Shown here piece by piece: positions 40,596 through 48,765 of a stretch of 64,000 bases of DNA. Origin of the DNA: Ruthenibacterium lactatiformans (lineage in GTDB: Bacteria > Bacillota > Clostridia > Oscillospirales > Ruminococcaceae); contig NZ_JXXK01000010.1 of assembly GCF_000949455.1 (NCBI RefSeq), forward strand, positions 1 to 64,000, in the 5' to 3' direction. The position numbers were made by a program, and so were the translations under genes. The notes under the pieces are model-generated. The model worked only from the letters and a program-made list of their open reading frames with translations. It had not been told where the DNA came from and did not search any database. How positions within the stretch are numbered: position 1 is the first letter of the stretch; each line of letters starts with the position of its first letter.

Positions 40596-41660
40596 ATGCC
40601 GTTGAGCAATGTGTCTGCTGAGGACCACGGCGGGCCCAGGGTGCTGGTGGAAACGGCAAGCCTGTCTGAAGAAGAATGGCTTGCATACCGCCGAAAAGGT
40701 ATCGGCGGCAGTGATGTAGCGGCCCTGTTGGGAATCTCACCTTGGCGGACTGCAAGAGACCTCTACTTTGACAAGCTGAATATCGTGGCAGTCGAAAACA
40801 ATGAAGACAACTGGGTTTCCTTAGAGATGGGGCACCTGTTGGAGCCGTTGGTAGCAAAGATATTCCAGCACCGCACAGGGTACGAGGTCTATCAGGTCAA
40901 AAAAATGTTTCAGCATCCGCAGTACCCGTGGATGCTGGCCGATGTGGATTATTTTGTAAAATTGCCGGATGGCAGTACCGCTATCCTGGAGATCAAAACC
41001 ACAAACTACAACGCCAAAGACAACTGGTGGCTGGATGGCGAAGAAACTGTTCCGGTCTACTACGAATCTCAGGGGCGACATTACATGGCCGTCATGGATG
41101 TGGATCGCTGCTTTTTCTGCTGCCTGTATGGCAACAACGAAGATGAGACCATTATCCGGGAGATCCGGCGGGATGCTGCTTATGAGGACGAGATGATTTT
41201 CCTGGAGCAGAATTTTTGGGAGAACCATGTCCTTACCAGAACACCTCCGCCCTATACCGAGGACGGTGACTTGGTGATCGAAAGCGTGCGGCGGCATACG
41301 GGTCCCGCAGATCGGGACGCCCCCACTGTAACATTTGATCTGAGTCTGACGGCCAAGCTGATGCGCTATTTGCAGCTCCAGGAGCTGAAAAAATGTGCAG
41401 AGGCGGACAGAAAAGAAATTGAGGAAGATATGAAGCGGCTGAAGGCTGCGCTAGTTGCAAACATGGGAAAGAGCTGCATGGCGGTGTGTCAGCAGGATGG
41501 AGTGAACTATATCGTCACTTACAATCCGGTAAAAACACCCGGAATTGATAAAAACAATCTGCAGCGGCTGAAACGGGATCACCCGGATATCTATGAGCAG
41601 TATGTGACTGTTTCAGAGTTTCGGCGTTTCAATGTGAAGATTGATACCAAGTCAGCATAA
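40596..41660 (+). CDS. YqaJ-family viral recombinase-type exonuclease
   Basis: 354 residues. The PD-(D/E)xK nuclease core is visible: G-I-G-G-S-D40 (motif I region), E76-M-G-H-L-L-E-P, D116-V-D118-Y-F and E132-I-K134 (the catalytic E-x-K). Lambda-exonuclease-like YqaJ enzymes resect double-strand ends for single-strand annealing recombinases. ATG 40596 follows GGAGGGGG. It sits in the same run as a RecD2-like helicase and a probable annealing protein, giving a phage-type recombination set. Confidence 0.92.
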   Translation: MPLSNVSAEDHGGPRVLVETASLSEEEWLAYRRKGIGGSDVAALLGISPWRTARDLYFDKLNIVAVENNEDNWVSLEMGHLLEPLVAKIFQHRTGYEVYQVKKMFQHPQYPWMLADVDYFVKLPDGSTAILEIKTTNYNAKDNWWLDGEETVPVYYESQGRHYMAVMDVDRCFFCCLYGNNEDETIIREIRRDAAYEDEMIFLEQNFWENHVLTRTPPPYTEDGDLVIESVRRHTGPADRDAPTVTFDLSLTAKLMRYLQLQELKKCAEADRKEIEEDMKRLKAALVANMGKSCMAVCQQDGVNYIVTYNPVKTPGIDKNNLQRLKRDHPDIYEQYVTVSEFRRFNVKIDTKSA

Positions 41661-41675
41661 GAAGGAGGGAAAAAT

Positions 41676-43949
41676 TTGATCCATAAAGGAACTTATGATG
41701 GGACGATCTACCACAATCCCGCAAACAAGTTCTGTATCATCAGCGTAAAGACAGCAGATCAGGATGTGCCACAGGAAGCCCGGTCTACGCGCCGGTACAA
41801 GGATCACCTGATCCGGTTTGTGGCGACCGGCTATGAGCTGCCCCGCACGGACGCGGTAGAGCTGGAGCTGGATGGCGAATGGAAAAAAGGAAAGTACGGG
41901 ATGCAGCTTCAGGTGGAGCAGTGGCATGAGATCGTTCCGCGGACCAAGAGCGGCGTAGAAGGTTATCTGGCCTCTGGACTTATCAAAGGCATCGGGCCGG
42001 CGACTGCCGCACAGATCGTTTCGCGGTTTGGTGTGGAAACGCTGGACATCCTGCAAAACCATCCGGAGCGTCTGCTGGAAATCAAGGGCATTACGGAGGG
42101 AAAGCTGGAGGATATTAAGACCTCGTATGCGGAGAGCCGTATGCTGCAGGATTTGATGACCCTGCTCTCCCCATTTAAGATCACGCCAAAGACAGCCCAG
42201 AAAATCTATCAGTATTTTGGCCCGGCCAGTGTGGATATCTTGAAAAAGAGTCCATTCGAGCTTTGTCAGGTGTCCGGCTTCGGCTTTTTGAGGGTAGACG
42301 CCATCGTCCAGAAAAATGGAGGCGACCTGCACGACCCTATGCGTATCAAAGGCGCGCTGTTTTGGGCGCTGGAGGACAGCAAAGGCAGTAAGGGGCATTT
42401 GTTTTTGACTAGCGAAGTTCTGCGCAAAGAGGCACTCCGGGTGCTGAACGCAAAGATCCCCATCCCGTCGCTTCGGCTCCATGAGCAGGAAGTTATTGAT
42501 GTGCTTCAAAATATGGTCCTGCACGGTGAGATAGTTTCCGTCAATGAGAAGATCTATCTGCCTCGTGTGTTCGCGCAGGAGGACGAAACCGCCCGGCGAA
42601 TCGCTATGCGTGTGGTGGAGCTGTCCACTCCGGAGAGGATCGAACAGATTTTGGAGCGGGTCAAGCGGGAAATGGGGCTGGCGCTGTCTTCTAAACAGGA
42701 GGCGGCAGTCCATGCAGCCTACCGCCATAATCTTTCCATCATCACAGGCTCTCCGGGTACCGGTAAAACGACGGTGCTGAAAACGATTTTGGAGGTCTAC
42801 CGCCGCCTGCATCCCAATGGTGAGATCGTCCTGATGGCGCCGACTGGGCGTGCCAGCCGTCGAATGGCGGAAAGCACTGGGGTTGATAAAGCACGGACGC
42901 TGCACAGCGGATTGGGCCTTGCCAGCGAAGAGGAAGATGTCAGACGCAGCAACACTCAGGAACCGCTTTCAGCCGACCTGATTATCGTGGACGAGTTTTC
43001 CATGGTGGATATGTGGCTGGCAAATAAATTTTTCTCCCGCATCAAGGAGGGGGCACGGATTGTCCTTGTTGGCGACCCGGACCAGCTCCCCAGTGTGGGC
43101 GCCGGAAATGTGTTCCGTGAACTGATCGACTGCGGCCTTATCACTGTGACGGTGTTAGACCAGATCTTCCGTCAGTCAAAGGATAGCTTGATCGCCTACA
43201 ATGCCAAATTTATCAATGAAGGCAACACCAAGCTGTATTACGGCCAGGATTTCATTTTCATGGCAAGCGATAACCAGACGGAGGCCGCTGAAAGAATCGT
43301 GTCCCGCTATTGTCGGGAAATCGAGGAAAGCGGCATTGACCGGGTGCAGATTCTGTCGCCTTTCCGCTCGGAGGGCGCGGCATCGGCGGAACAGCTCAAC
43401 GAAGCCATCCGCGAAGTGGTCAACCCGTTTCGTTCCGCCGAGGAAGAAATCAAAGTCGGTGTCAAAGTGTTCAGGGTCAATGACCGCATCATGCAGACAA
43501 AAAACACGGCCAAGGTATCCAATGGCGACCTGGGGTTCATCCGCTATATCAGAAATGATGAGAAGGGTGCTCATGTCGGCCTTGACTTTGGCGCAGGGCG
43601 GGAGATGGAGTACAGCATAGAGGATATGGTCAATCTGGACCTCGCTTATGCCACCACAATCCACAAGGCGATGGGCAGCGAGTATGAAACGGTCATCATG
43701 CCTCTTTTGAAAGCACATACTGTCATGCTGTACCGGAATCTGCTCTACACCGGTATCACCCGTGCCAAAAAGCGCGTGATACTCATAGGTCAAAAGCAGG
43801 TACTGTTTATGGCGATCCACCGCAATGAGATCGGCAAGCGCAACACGCTTCTGGGTGAGCGCATCCGTCTGTACTATAAGGCGTATGCCCGGCGGGCAGG
43901 TATCCCTATTCCGGCGGCCATAGAAAAAGAATTGAAGCACGCAGGTTAA
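41676..43949 (+). CDS. RecD2-type ATP-dependent DNA helicase
   Basis: 757 residues. Domains: N-terminal OB-like region (1-90), helix-hairpin-helix segment (S-G-L-I-K-G-I-G-P-A-T-A at ~100-111), then the SF1B motor with Walker A G358-S-P-G-T-G-K-T-T366, Walker B I-I-V-D439-E440, G-D-P-D-Q-L-P-S, and the C-terminal UvrD_C_2 segment A-T-T-I-H-K-A-M-G-S-E-Y. 5'-3' helicase of the RecD2 group, involved in repair and recombination. The start is TTG 41676, 10 bp after GAAGGAGGG. It is probably an element-borne copy, besides any chromosomal recD2. Confidence 0.95.
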   Translation: MIHKGTYDGTIYHNPANKFCIISVKTADQDVPQEARSTRRYKDHLIRFVATGYELPRTDAVELELDGEWKKGKYGMQLQVEQWHEIVPRTKSGVEGYLASGLIKGIGPATAAQIVSRFGVETLDILQNHPERLLEIKGITEGKLEDIKTSYAESRMLQDLMTLLSPFKITPKTAQKIYQYFGPASVDILKKSPFELCQVSGFGFLRVDAIVQKNGGDLHDPMRIKGALFWALEDSKGSKGHLFLTSEVLRKEALRVLNAKIPIPSLRLHEQEVIDVLQNMVLHGEIVSVNEKIYLPRVFAQEDETARRIAMRVVELSTPERIEQILERVKREMGLALSSKQEAAVHAAYRHNLSIITGSPGTGKTTVLKTILEVYRRLHPNGEIVLMAPTGRASRRMAESTGVDKARTLHSGLGLASEEEDVRRSNTQEPLSADLIIVDEFSMVDMWLANKFFSRIKEGARIVLVGDPDQLPSVGAGNVFRELIDCGLITVTVLDQIFRQSKDSLIAYNAKFINEGNTKLYYGQDFIFMASDNQTEAAERIVSRYCREIEESGIDRVQILSPFRSEGAASAEQLNEAIREVVNPFRSAEEEIKVGVKVFRVNDRIMQTKNTAKVSNGDLGFIRYIRNDEKGAHVGLDFGAGREMEYSIEDMVNLDLAYATTIHKAMGSEYETVIMPLLKAHTVMLYRNLLYTGITRAKKRVILIGQKQVLFMAIHRNEIGKRNTLLGERIRLYYKAYARRAGIPIPAAIEKELKHAG

Positions 43950-44019
43950 AAATGTGGCGCAAGGTGCAGAAAAAAGCCCGGCGTCCCCTATTTATTACAC
44001 AGGAAGGAGAATTGTGAAG

Positions 44020-45093
44020 ATGAACGACAGCAACAATGCCAAAACGATGTATGAAACTATCCCCGCAGCCGCAGAGCTGAACAAAGTGCCGGGGTTTGAC
44101 CCGCTCAAATTCCTCCGGCGTGCCGGCAACTCCATGAAGTTGGATCTGCCCTACCAGAAACTCTGGTTCCGTATGGCGCATCCCAATGGGCGTATGCGTG
44201 TGACGGCAATGCGGATCACCGACCAGATGGCGATTTTCGAGGCCAAGGTATTCATGGAGCGCAGCGATGCGGAGCCGTTCAGCATGAGCATTGTCCAGCA
44301 GACTAAGCAGGACAATAAGGACTTTGTGAAGGCCGCCCAAAACGAGGCGTTGAGCCAGGCCCTTTCGGACGCCGGATTCGGTATTCAGCTTGTGAGTGCT
44401 GATGTACAGGCAGCTGGGGAGCTGGAAAATGAAGCAACGCCTGCAGTCAAAGCTGGTATGCCCCCTGTTACTCCCGCAGTGAAGACGACACCGCCGGAAA
44501 AGGCCGTCAGAGGCGCTCAGAAGGCCGATGGCGCGCCGGAGGGGAATTCGCCGGGCAGCGTTGTGACGCCGCACAAGGCGTCTGAGGCTGTCTACGCAGG
44601 CGTATCTCCCAATGCCGTAGTATTGGGTGCCGGAGAAACGGCGATGAAGGAGCAGCTGCCGGTAGAAACTGGCCGGGAGGCTGATGTGCTTCCTGCTGAT
44701 ATGGTGGACAGACCGGACGATGCGGGCGCCGCTGGTGAAGCGGATCAACTGCCTGTCAGCACGCCGGGAACCGAATTGCCGGTCCAGCAAGCGGAAGCGG
44801 CTCCGTCTGCCGCCGAGGAAACGCAGGAGCTCCCGGAAAACGGAGCTGTGCATGTGGCGGCTGCGTACACCAAGGACACGCCTGTGGAGGAGATCCTGAA
44901 GGCAATGTCGCTGGAGCAGGCGCAGCAGGTCGTTGTTGACAGCGGCGTCTGCCGGGGGATGACCATCGCGGAGGTGGCGAAGAAGAGGCCTGTCAATCTG
45001 CGGTTCTATCTGACTCCCGGCAACAAGAGCAAGGATAACATCGTGCGGGCCGCGGCTCAGCTGGTCCTCGATTCACTTCAGAAGGCCAGTTGA
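44020..45093 (+). CDS. Probable single-strand annealing-type protein with long Ala/Pro/Glu-rich middle
   Basis: 357 residues. The N-terminal ~125 residues (Y-Q-K-L-W-F-R-M-A-H-P-x-G-R at ~46-59; then a charged strand; A-Q-N-E-A-L-S-Q-A-L-S-D-A-G-F-G at ~106-121) resemble the core of Rad52/ERF/Sak annealing proteins, where an A-x-x-x-A-L-x-x-A-G-F-G-type helix follows the beta-sheet. The middle (~125-285) is low complexity. The end (~286-357) is a folded domain. It lies just behind a YqaJ nuclease, the normal partner of such proteins. Identity is inferred; alternatively an element-specific DNA-binding protein. ATG 44020 has AAGGAG upstream. Confidence 0.5.
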   Translation: MNDSNNAKTMYETIPAAAELNKVPGFDPLKFLRRAGNSMKLDLPYQKLWFRMAHPNGRMRVTAMRITDQMAIFEAKVFMERSDAEPFSMSIVQQTKQDNKDFVKAAQNEALSQALSDAGFGIQLVSADVQAAGELENEATPAVKAGMPPVTPAVKTTPPEKAVRGAQKADGAPEGNSPGSVVTPHKASEAVYAGVSPNAVVLGAGETAMKEQLPVETGREADVLPADMVDRPDDAGAAGEADQLPVSTPGTELPVQQAEAAPSAAEETQELPENGAVHVAAAYTKDTPVEEILKAMSLEQAQQVVVDSGVCRGMTIAEVAKKRPVNLRFYLTPGNKSKDNIVRAAAQLVLDSLQKAS

Positions 45094-45132
45094 TATGGAA
45101 CCCCAGCGCGGGCATGAAGGGAGGAATGACAG

Positions 45133-46896
45133 ATGGGCTCATACCCGGATGAATTTCCTTTTGGCATCATGGAAGTTGTCAATCTGCTGAATCTGCGCAT
45201 TAGGCGCCAACAAGCGAACAGTGTTTATGTGGACTGTCCGTTTTGCGGTGACCGCCGGGGCAAGATGAATGTTAATTTTCAAAAAAATGTCTGGCGGTGC
45301 AACTATTGCGGGAAATATGGCGGGATGTTGGCTCTGTATGCTGAATTCAACCATACGACTACCTCTGATGCCTACTGGGAGATCGCAGAAGCTCTGTGTG
45401 ACAATATCCAGGAGGAACACGCACGCTCCGGGAATGGCGCTCATCAGCAGCCGGCCAGCACCGGGTCCCCACCCTTGGGGACCCGGACGGCCGCTGCCGC
45501 TCATTCTTTTTCCGAGCGAGAAATGGTACCACAGTCAGATAAGGCCAGCCCAGCGGAGATCCATCAAACGCTGTCCCTGCTGCTGTCCCAGCTTTCTCTG
45601 CGGCCAGCGCACCGGGAACATCTGCGTTCTCCAAAACGTGGATTATCGGATAAGCAGATCGACGCTCTGGGCTTTAAGAGCACCCCGCCGCCTTTCCTGT
45701 GCCGCTCTATAACAGACCGGCTGATCAGGCAGGGCTGCAAGGTGCAGGGAGTGCCAGGATTCTATCGGGACGATAATGGACACTGGACCATGGCGTTCTA
45801 CAAAAAGACAGCCGGCATACTGATCCCCGCCATCGGTTTTGATGGCAGGATACAGGGATTTCAGATCATGCTGGATGTCCCACTGAAGAACAAAGATGAC
45901 CCACCGGAAAAAACAGGCGCCAAATATATCTGGTTTTCATCCTCTTCAAAAAGAGATGGAGCAGGTTCAGGCAGTCCGGTACATCTGGTAGGCGACCCAT
46001 CTGCCCGTGTGGTCTATGTGATCGAAGGGCTGTTGAAAGCCGACATCTCCCACTGCCTGACTGGGCGTACTTTCGCTGCGATTGCCGGAGCCAACAATAC
46101 CGGTCCGCTGGACGCGTTGTTTGCTATCCTGGCGCAGAACGGCACGGAAGAAATCATTGAAGCCCATGATATGGACAAGTACAACAATAACATGACCATG
46201 GCGGGAGCATCGAAGATTTACTTGACAGCTCGAAAGCACGGCATGAACTGTCGGCGGCTGACCTGGAATCCCAACTACAAAGGATTCGATGACTGGCAGT
46301 TGGCTCTGCGCCGCGAAAACCAACGGCAAAGAGAAATTGAAAAGCTGAGCTTCAAGGAGCAGTATCTGTGCGGCCTATGCGAGCTGGCCCACATTGAGGA
46401 CTGCACTGAGCAGTGGCAGCATCGGGCTGAACAGAATGTCAGTCTGACGGAGTACCTGGGGCTGACGCAAGAAGAACATGAGATTTTTCTGCGCTGTGGC
46501 CGGGATGCCCTCGCTGGACTGCTGGAACCTCAGCGGAGAAAGCAGAGATTTGTGCTCTACCAGCTCCAACTGGACGAACAGAAAGCGATCCCGTTTGCAT
46601 TCAAGGACATTACAGCGTTAGAAGATGCCGGTTATGAGCAGCCGCCTGCGGCGCTGTACTATGTGGCGGGAGCGGGCGAGATTTACTGCCCGGCTGGACA
46701 AGCCGATGACGCGCTTTTGAAACGCCTGTTTGCCGACTGCCGGGAGCATCTGCCTGAAGGCTGCCGTGGGCGTCCGATGACTCTTTCCGATGTGGTAGAG
46801 CTGGATCACGGCGCCAGACGGGACTATTACTATGTAAATGGGCAAGAGCAGTTTAAGCGGGTAAAGTTCTCACCGATGCTTGCGAAAAAAGCATGA
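45133..46896 (+). CDS. DNA primase-like protein (CHC2-type zinc ribbon and Toprim)
   Basis: 587 residues. The N-terminal zinc ribbon has C35-P-F-C38 ... C56-N-Y-C59, as in DnaG/phage primases. A Toprim-like domain follows with V-I-E-G-L-L-K-A-D (~297-305) and the metal-binding A-H-D-M-D-K-Y (~344-350). The C-terminal ~200 residues are not recognised. It would make primers for the element's own replication or for conjugative transfer. ATG 45133 with GGGAGGAATG upstream. Confidence 0.85.
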   Translation: MGSYPDEFPFGIMEVVNLLNLRIRRQQANSVYVDCPFCGDRRGKMNVNFQKNVWRCNYCGKYGGMLALYAEFNHTTTSDAYWEIAEALCDNIQEEHARSGNGAHQQPASTGSPPLGTRTAAAAHSFSEREMVPQSDKASPAEIHQTLSLLLSQLSLRPAHREHLRSPKRGLSDKQIDALGFKSTPPPFLCRSITDRLIRQGCKVQGVPGFYRDDNGHWTMAFYKKTAGILIPAIGFDGRIQGFQIMLDVPLKNKDDPPEKTGAKYIWFSSSSKRDGAGSGSPVHLVGDPSARVVYVIEGLLKADISHCLTGRTFAAIAGANNTGPLDALFAILAQNGTEEIIEAHDMDKYNNNMTMAGASKIYLTARKHGMNCRRLTWNPNYKGFDDWQLALRRENQRQREIEKLSFKEQYLCGLCELAHIEDCTEQWQHRAEQNVSLTEYLGLTQEEHEIFLRCGRDALAGLLEPQRRKQRFVLYQLQLDEQKAIPFAFKDITALEDAGYEQPPAALYYVAGAGEIYCPAGQADDALLKRLFADCREHLPEGCRGRPMTLSDVVELDHGARRDYYYVNGQEQFKRVKFSPMLAKKA

Positions 46897-46921
46897 TGAG
46901 AGAAGTGTAGGAGAGGTTTTG

Positions 46922-47173
46922 ATGATTGTCGTGAACGGGACGAAGGCGGCCCAGCTTATGGCGTTTCTGGAACGATGCGCCCATCTGGACGCAGATGTGC
47001 AATCCAGCGTAGAAAGGGGCTTTTTCACGGTGACGATACCGCCCCCGTGGAATGGTCCGGCTAGCAAAGCGGCCCAGGCAGTACAAGATAAGATCAAGGA
47101 ATGGTCAAAGCAGTACCCCGATGTGGTGTGCTATTGCTTTGACAGCTACAGCACATTACTTTATGTGTTGTGA
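46922..47173 (+). CDS. Small uncharacterised element protein
   Basis: 83 residues, ATG 46922 with AGGAGAGG upstream; start overlaps nothing and lies 25 bp after the primase gene. The sequence alternates helices and strands (M-I-V-V-N-G-T-K-A-A-Q-L..., P-P-P-W-N-G-P, and a C-terminal V-V-C-Y-C-F-D-S-Y). No family recognised. Followed by a stem-loop that resembles a terminator. Confidence 0.6.
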   Translation: MIVVNGTKAAQLMAFLERCAHLDADVQSSVERGFFTVTIPPPWNGPASKAAQAVQDKIKEWSKQYPDVVCYCFDSYSTLLYVL

Positions 47174-47187
47174 CACAGTGTAACAGA

Positions 47188-47223
47188 GGCATGGAATGGG
47201 CGTTAGCCTGCTCCATGCCTTTT
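47188..47223 (+). terminator. Intercistronic stem-loop with T-run
   Basis: The arms GGCATGGA (47188-47195) and TCCATGCC (47212-47219) are followed by TTTT. It lies just before the PcfK-like gene and may reduce downstream transcription. Confidence 0.6.
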
Positions 47224-47248
47224 GCTTAACAACAGAAAGGAGATCACT

Positions 47249-48211
47249 ATGGGATATTTTTCGGAAATGTCGCTGAATATGCAGGAGGGGCAAAAGTCCA
47301 CCACGGAAGGGTTTCCGGTGGGAAATCCCTTTGAGGATGAGGAAACCTTTGACGAACTGCCGGTACCGCCGTCTGACGGGGCATCGACGCCCACGCCCGT
47401 AGAACCGGTATCTGCGTCCACTGCCGATGTGGATGGCGATTTGCAGGAAGTGGCGAGCGGAACGGAAGAACAGGATGAAACTGATTCCATAGACACGCAG
47501 GACACGGATGGGGATGATGCCGACCAAGAGCCGGAGATGCCTGCCGAGCCCAATGCGGCTGCCGATGAAGATAAGCGCCGGGCGGAACATGAGGCTGCTG
47601 AAGCCAGGCGTAAGGCAGAATGGGAAGCCAGGCAGGCTGAAAAGAAAAAAGCCGAGCAGGAGCAGCTGGACCGTCTGGCGGCAATGAGTGATGACGAGGT
47701 GGTGAACGCCTCCATGCAGAGAGTCAGCGCAGATACAGAAAAGCTGACCCGGCGCAACATGAAGGAGTGCGTGGCGGAATTTATCCAGACCAAGTGCCTG
47801 GAGGATATCGCTTTTGCCCGCCTCACCATGCACCCGCGCAAGTCAATGATCCACTGCTTCCAATATATCAGCCGCAAGGCCTGGGACTACATTCAGGACG
47901 AACTCAAAGCAAGCGGTATTCAGCCAGGCCCGGGCAGTCAGGGGTATGGCTGTGATGTTCCAGACGATCTGTGCTACCAGTGGGCAGAGGATTATTTCCG
48001 TGATCCAGACGCCAAAGAGGATCAGGAGCAGGAGGAAAAGTTTGTGCCGAAGCCCTACTACGGAAAGTCTTCCTCCAAGGCAACCAAGGCCGCCAAGAAG
48101 AAGCAGGAAAAGAAAAAGACGGACCCCAAGCCGAAGCCTGTCGCAGATAAAAAGCCTGCTGGTGACGGTCAGTTGTCCCTACTGGATCTCGGCATGGCAA
48201 AAGCGGGCTGA
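47249..48211 (+). CDS. PcfK-like protein with acidic N-terminal extension (AcrIIA9-related family)
   Basis: 320 residues. The C-terminal half (~150-265: M-K-E-C-V-A-E-F-I, K-S-M-I-H-C-F-Q-Y-I, V-P-D-D-L-C-Y-Q-W-A-E-D-Y-F) matches the PcfK family first described on the conjugative plasmid pCF10; one branch of this family includes the Cas9 inhibitor AcrIIA9. The first ~110 residues are very acidic and low in complexity, then a charged helix ~110-150, and a Lys/Pro-rich tail ending Q-L-S-L-L-D-L. ATG 47249 with AAAGGAG six bases upstream. The PcfJ-like gene follows after one small gene. Anti-CRISPR activity is possible but unproven. Confidence 0.8.
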   Translation: MGYFSEMSLNMQEGQKSTTEGFPVGNPFEDEETFDELPVPPSDGASTPTPVEPVSASTADVDGDLQEVASGTEEQDETDSIDTQDTDGDDADQEPEMPAEPNAAADEDKRRAEHEAAEARRKAEWEARQAEKKKAEQEQLDRLAAMSDDEVVNASMQRVSADTEKLTRRNMKECVAEFIQTKCLEDIAFARLTMHPRKSMIHCFQYISRKAWDYIQDELKASGIQPGPGSQGYGCDVPDDLCYQWAEDYFRDPDAKEDQEQEEKFVPKPYYGKSSSKATKAAKKKQEKKKTDPKPKPVADKKPAGDGQLSLLDLGMAKAG

Positions 48212-48222
48212 GGGGGTGCAGC

Positions 48223-48765
48223 ATGATTGCATATAAGGGATTTCTTCCCGGCCTGATTTGCCGAGGCTATCAGTTCCAGATGGGACTGAATGTAACGGAG
48301 AAGGCGAACTGCGCTCAAAATGGTTTTCATTGTGCGGAAAACCCGTTGGACTGTCTGAACTATTACAGTGATGTGAATCAGGCAGAGTATTACATTGTGG
48401 ATGCCGGCGGGGATTTAGACGAAGATAGCATAGATTCCAAAATAGCCTGTACAGAGTTGAATGTCCTGCGAAAGTTAGAGGCAGACAAATTGATTTTGCA
48501 TGGACTTGCTTACATGGTAGATCACCCACAGCTTCCTTTGAGCAGCACAGTGCGACAAAACTATGCGGAAGCACACAATGGTTATGCAGTAGTGCGTGGG
48601 CCAGATCCGATTGCCCGAGGCAAGGTGGGAGATATTCTGGCTTTTGCCAAGGAATCCCCGGAGGGGGATGAAATTGAAAAGATAGCGATTAGTCGTGTTG
48701 ATGGCAAAAAAATTCTACCAGACACATGGTATAGCGTGGATTGGGAAGTGAGGTTGGGACGATAA
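48223..48765 (+). CDS. Uncharacterised phage/ICE-type protein (possibly DUF7666-like)
   Basis: 180 residues. The N terminus A-Y-K-G-F-x-P-x-L-x-C-R-G-Y-Q-F-x-x-G followed by N-G-F-H-C-A-E-N-P-L-D-C-L-N-Y-Y is a pattern I associate with small proteins carried by phages and integrative elements (DUF7666-like); function is not known. ATG 48223 with GGGGG upstream, 11 bp after the PcfK-like gene; its stop overlaps the PcfJ start by one base (TAATG), so the three genes are coupled. Confidence 0.6.
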   Translation: MIAYKGFLPGLICRGYQFQMGLNVTEKANCAQNGFHCAENPLDCLNYYSDVNQAEYYIVDAGGDLDEDSIDSKIACTELNVLRKLEADKLILHGLAYMVDHPQLPLSSTVRQNYAEAHNGYAVVRGPDPIARGKVGDILAFAKESPEGDEIEKIAISRVDGKKILPDTWYSVDWEVRLGR

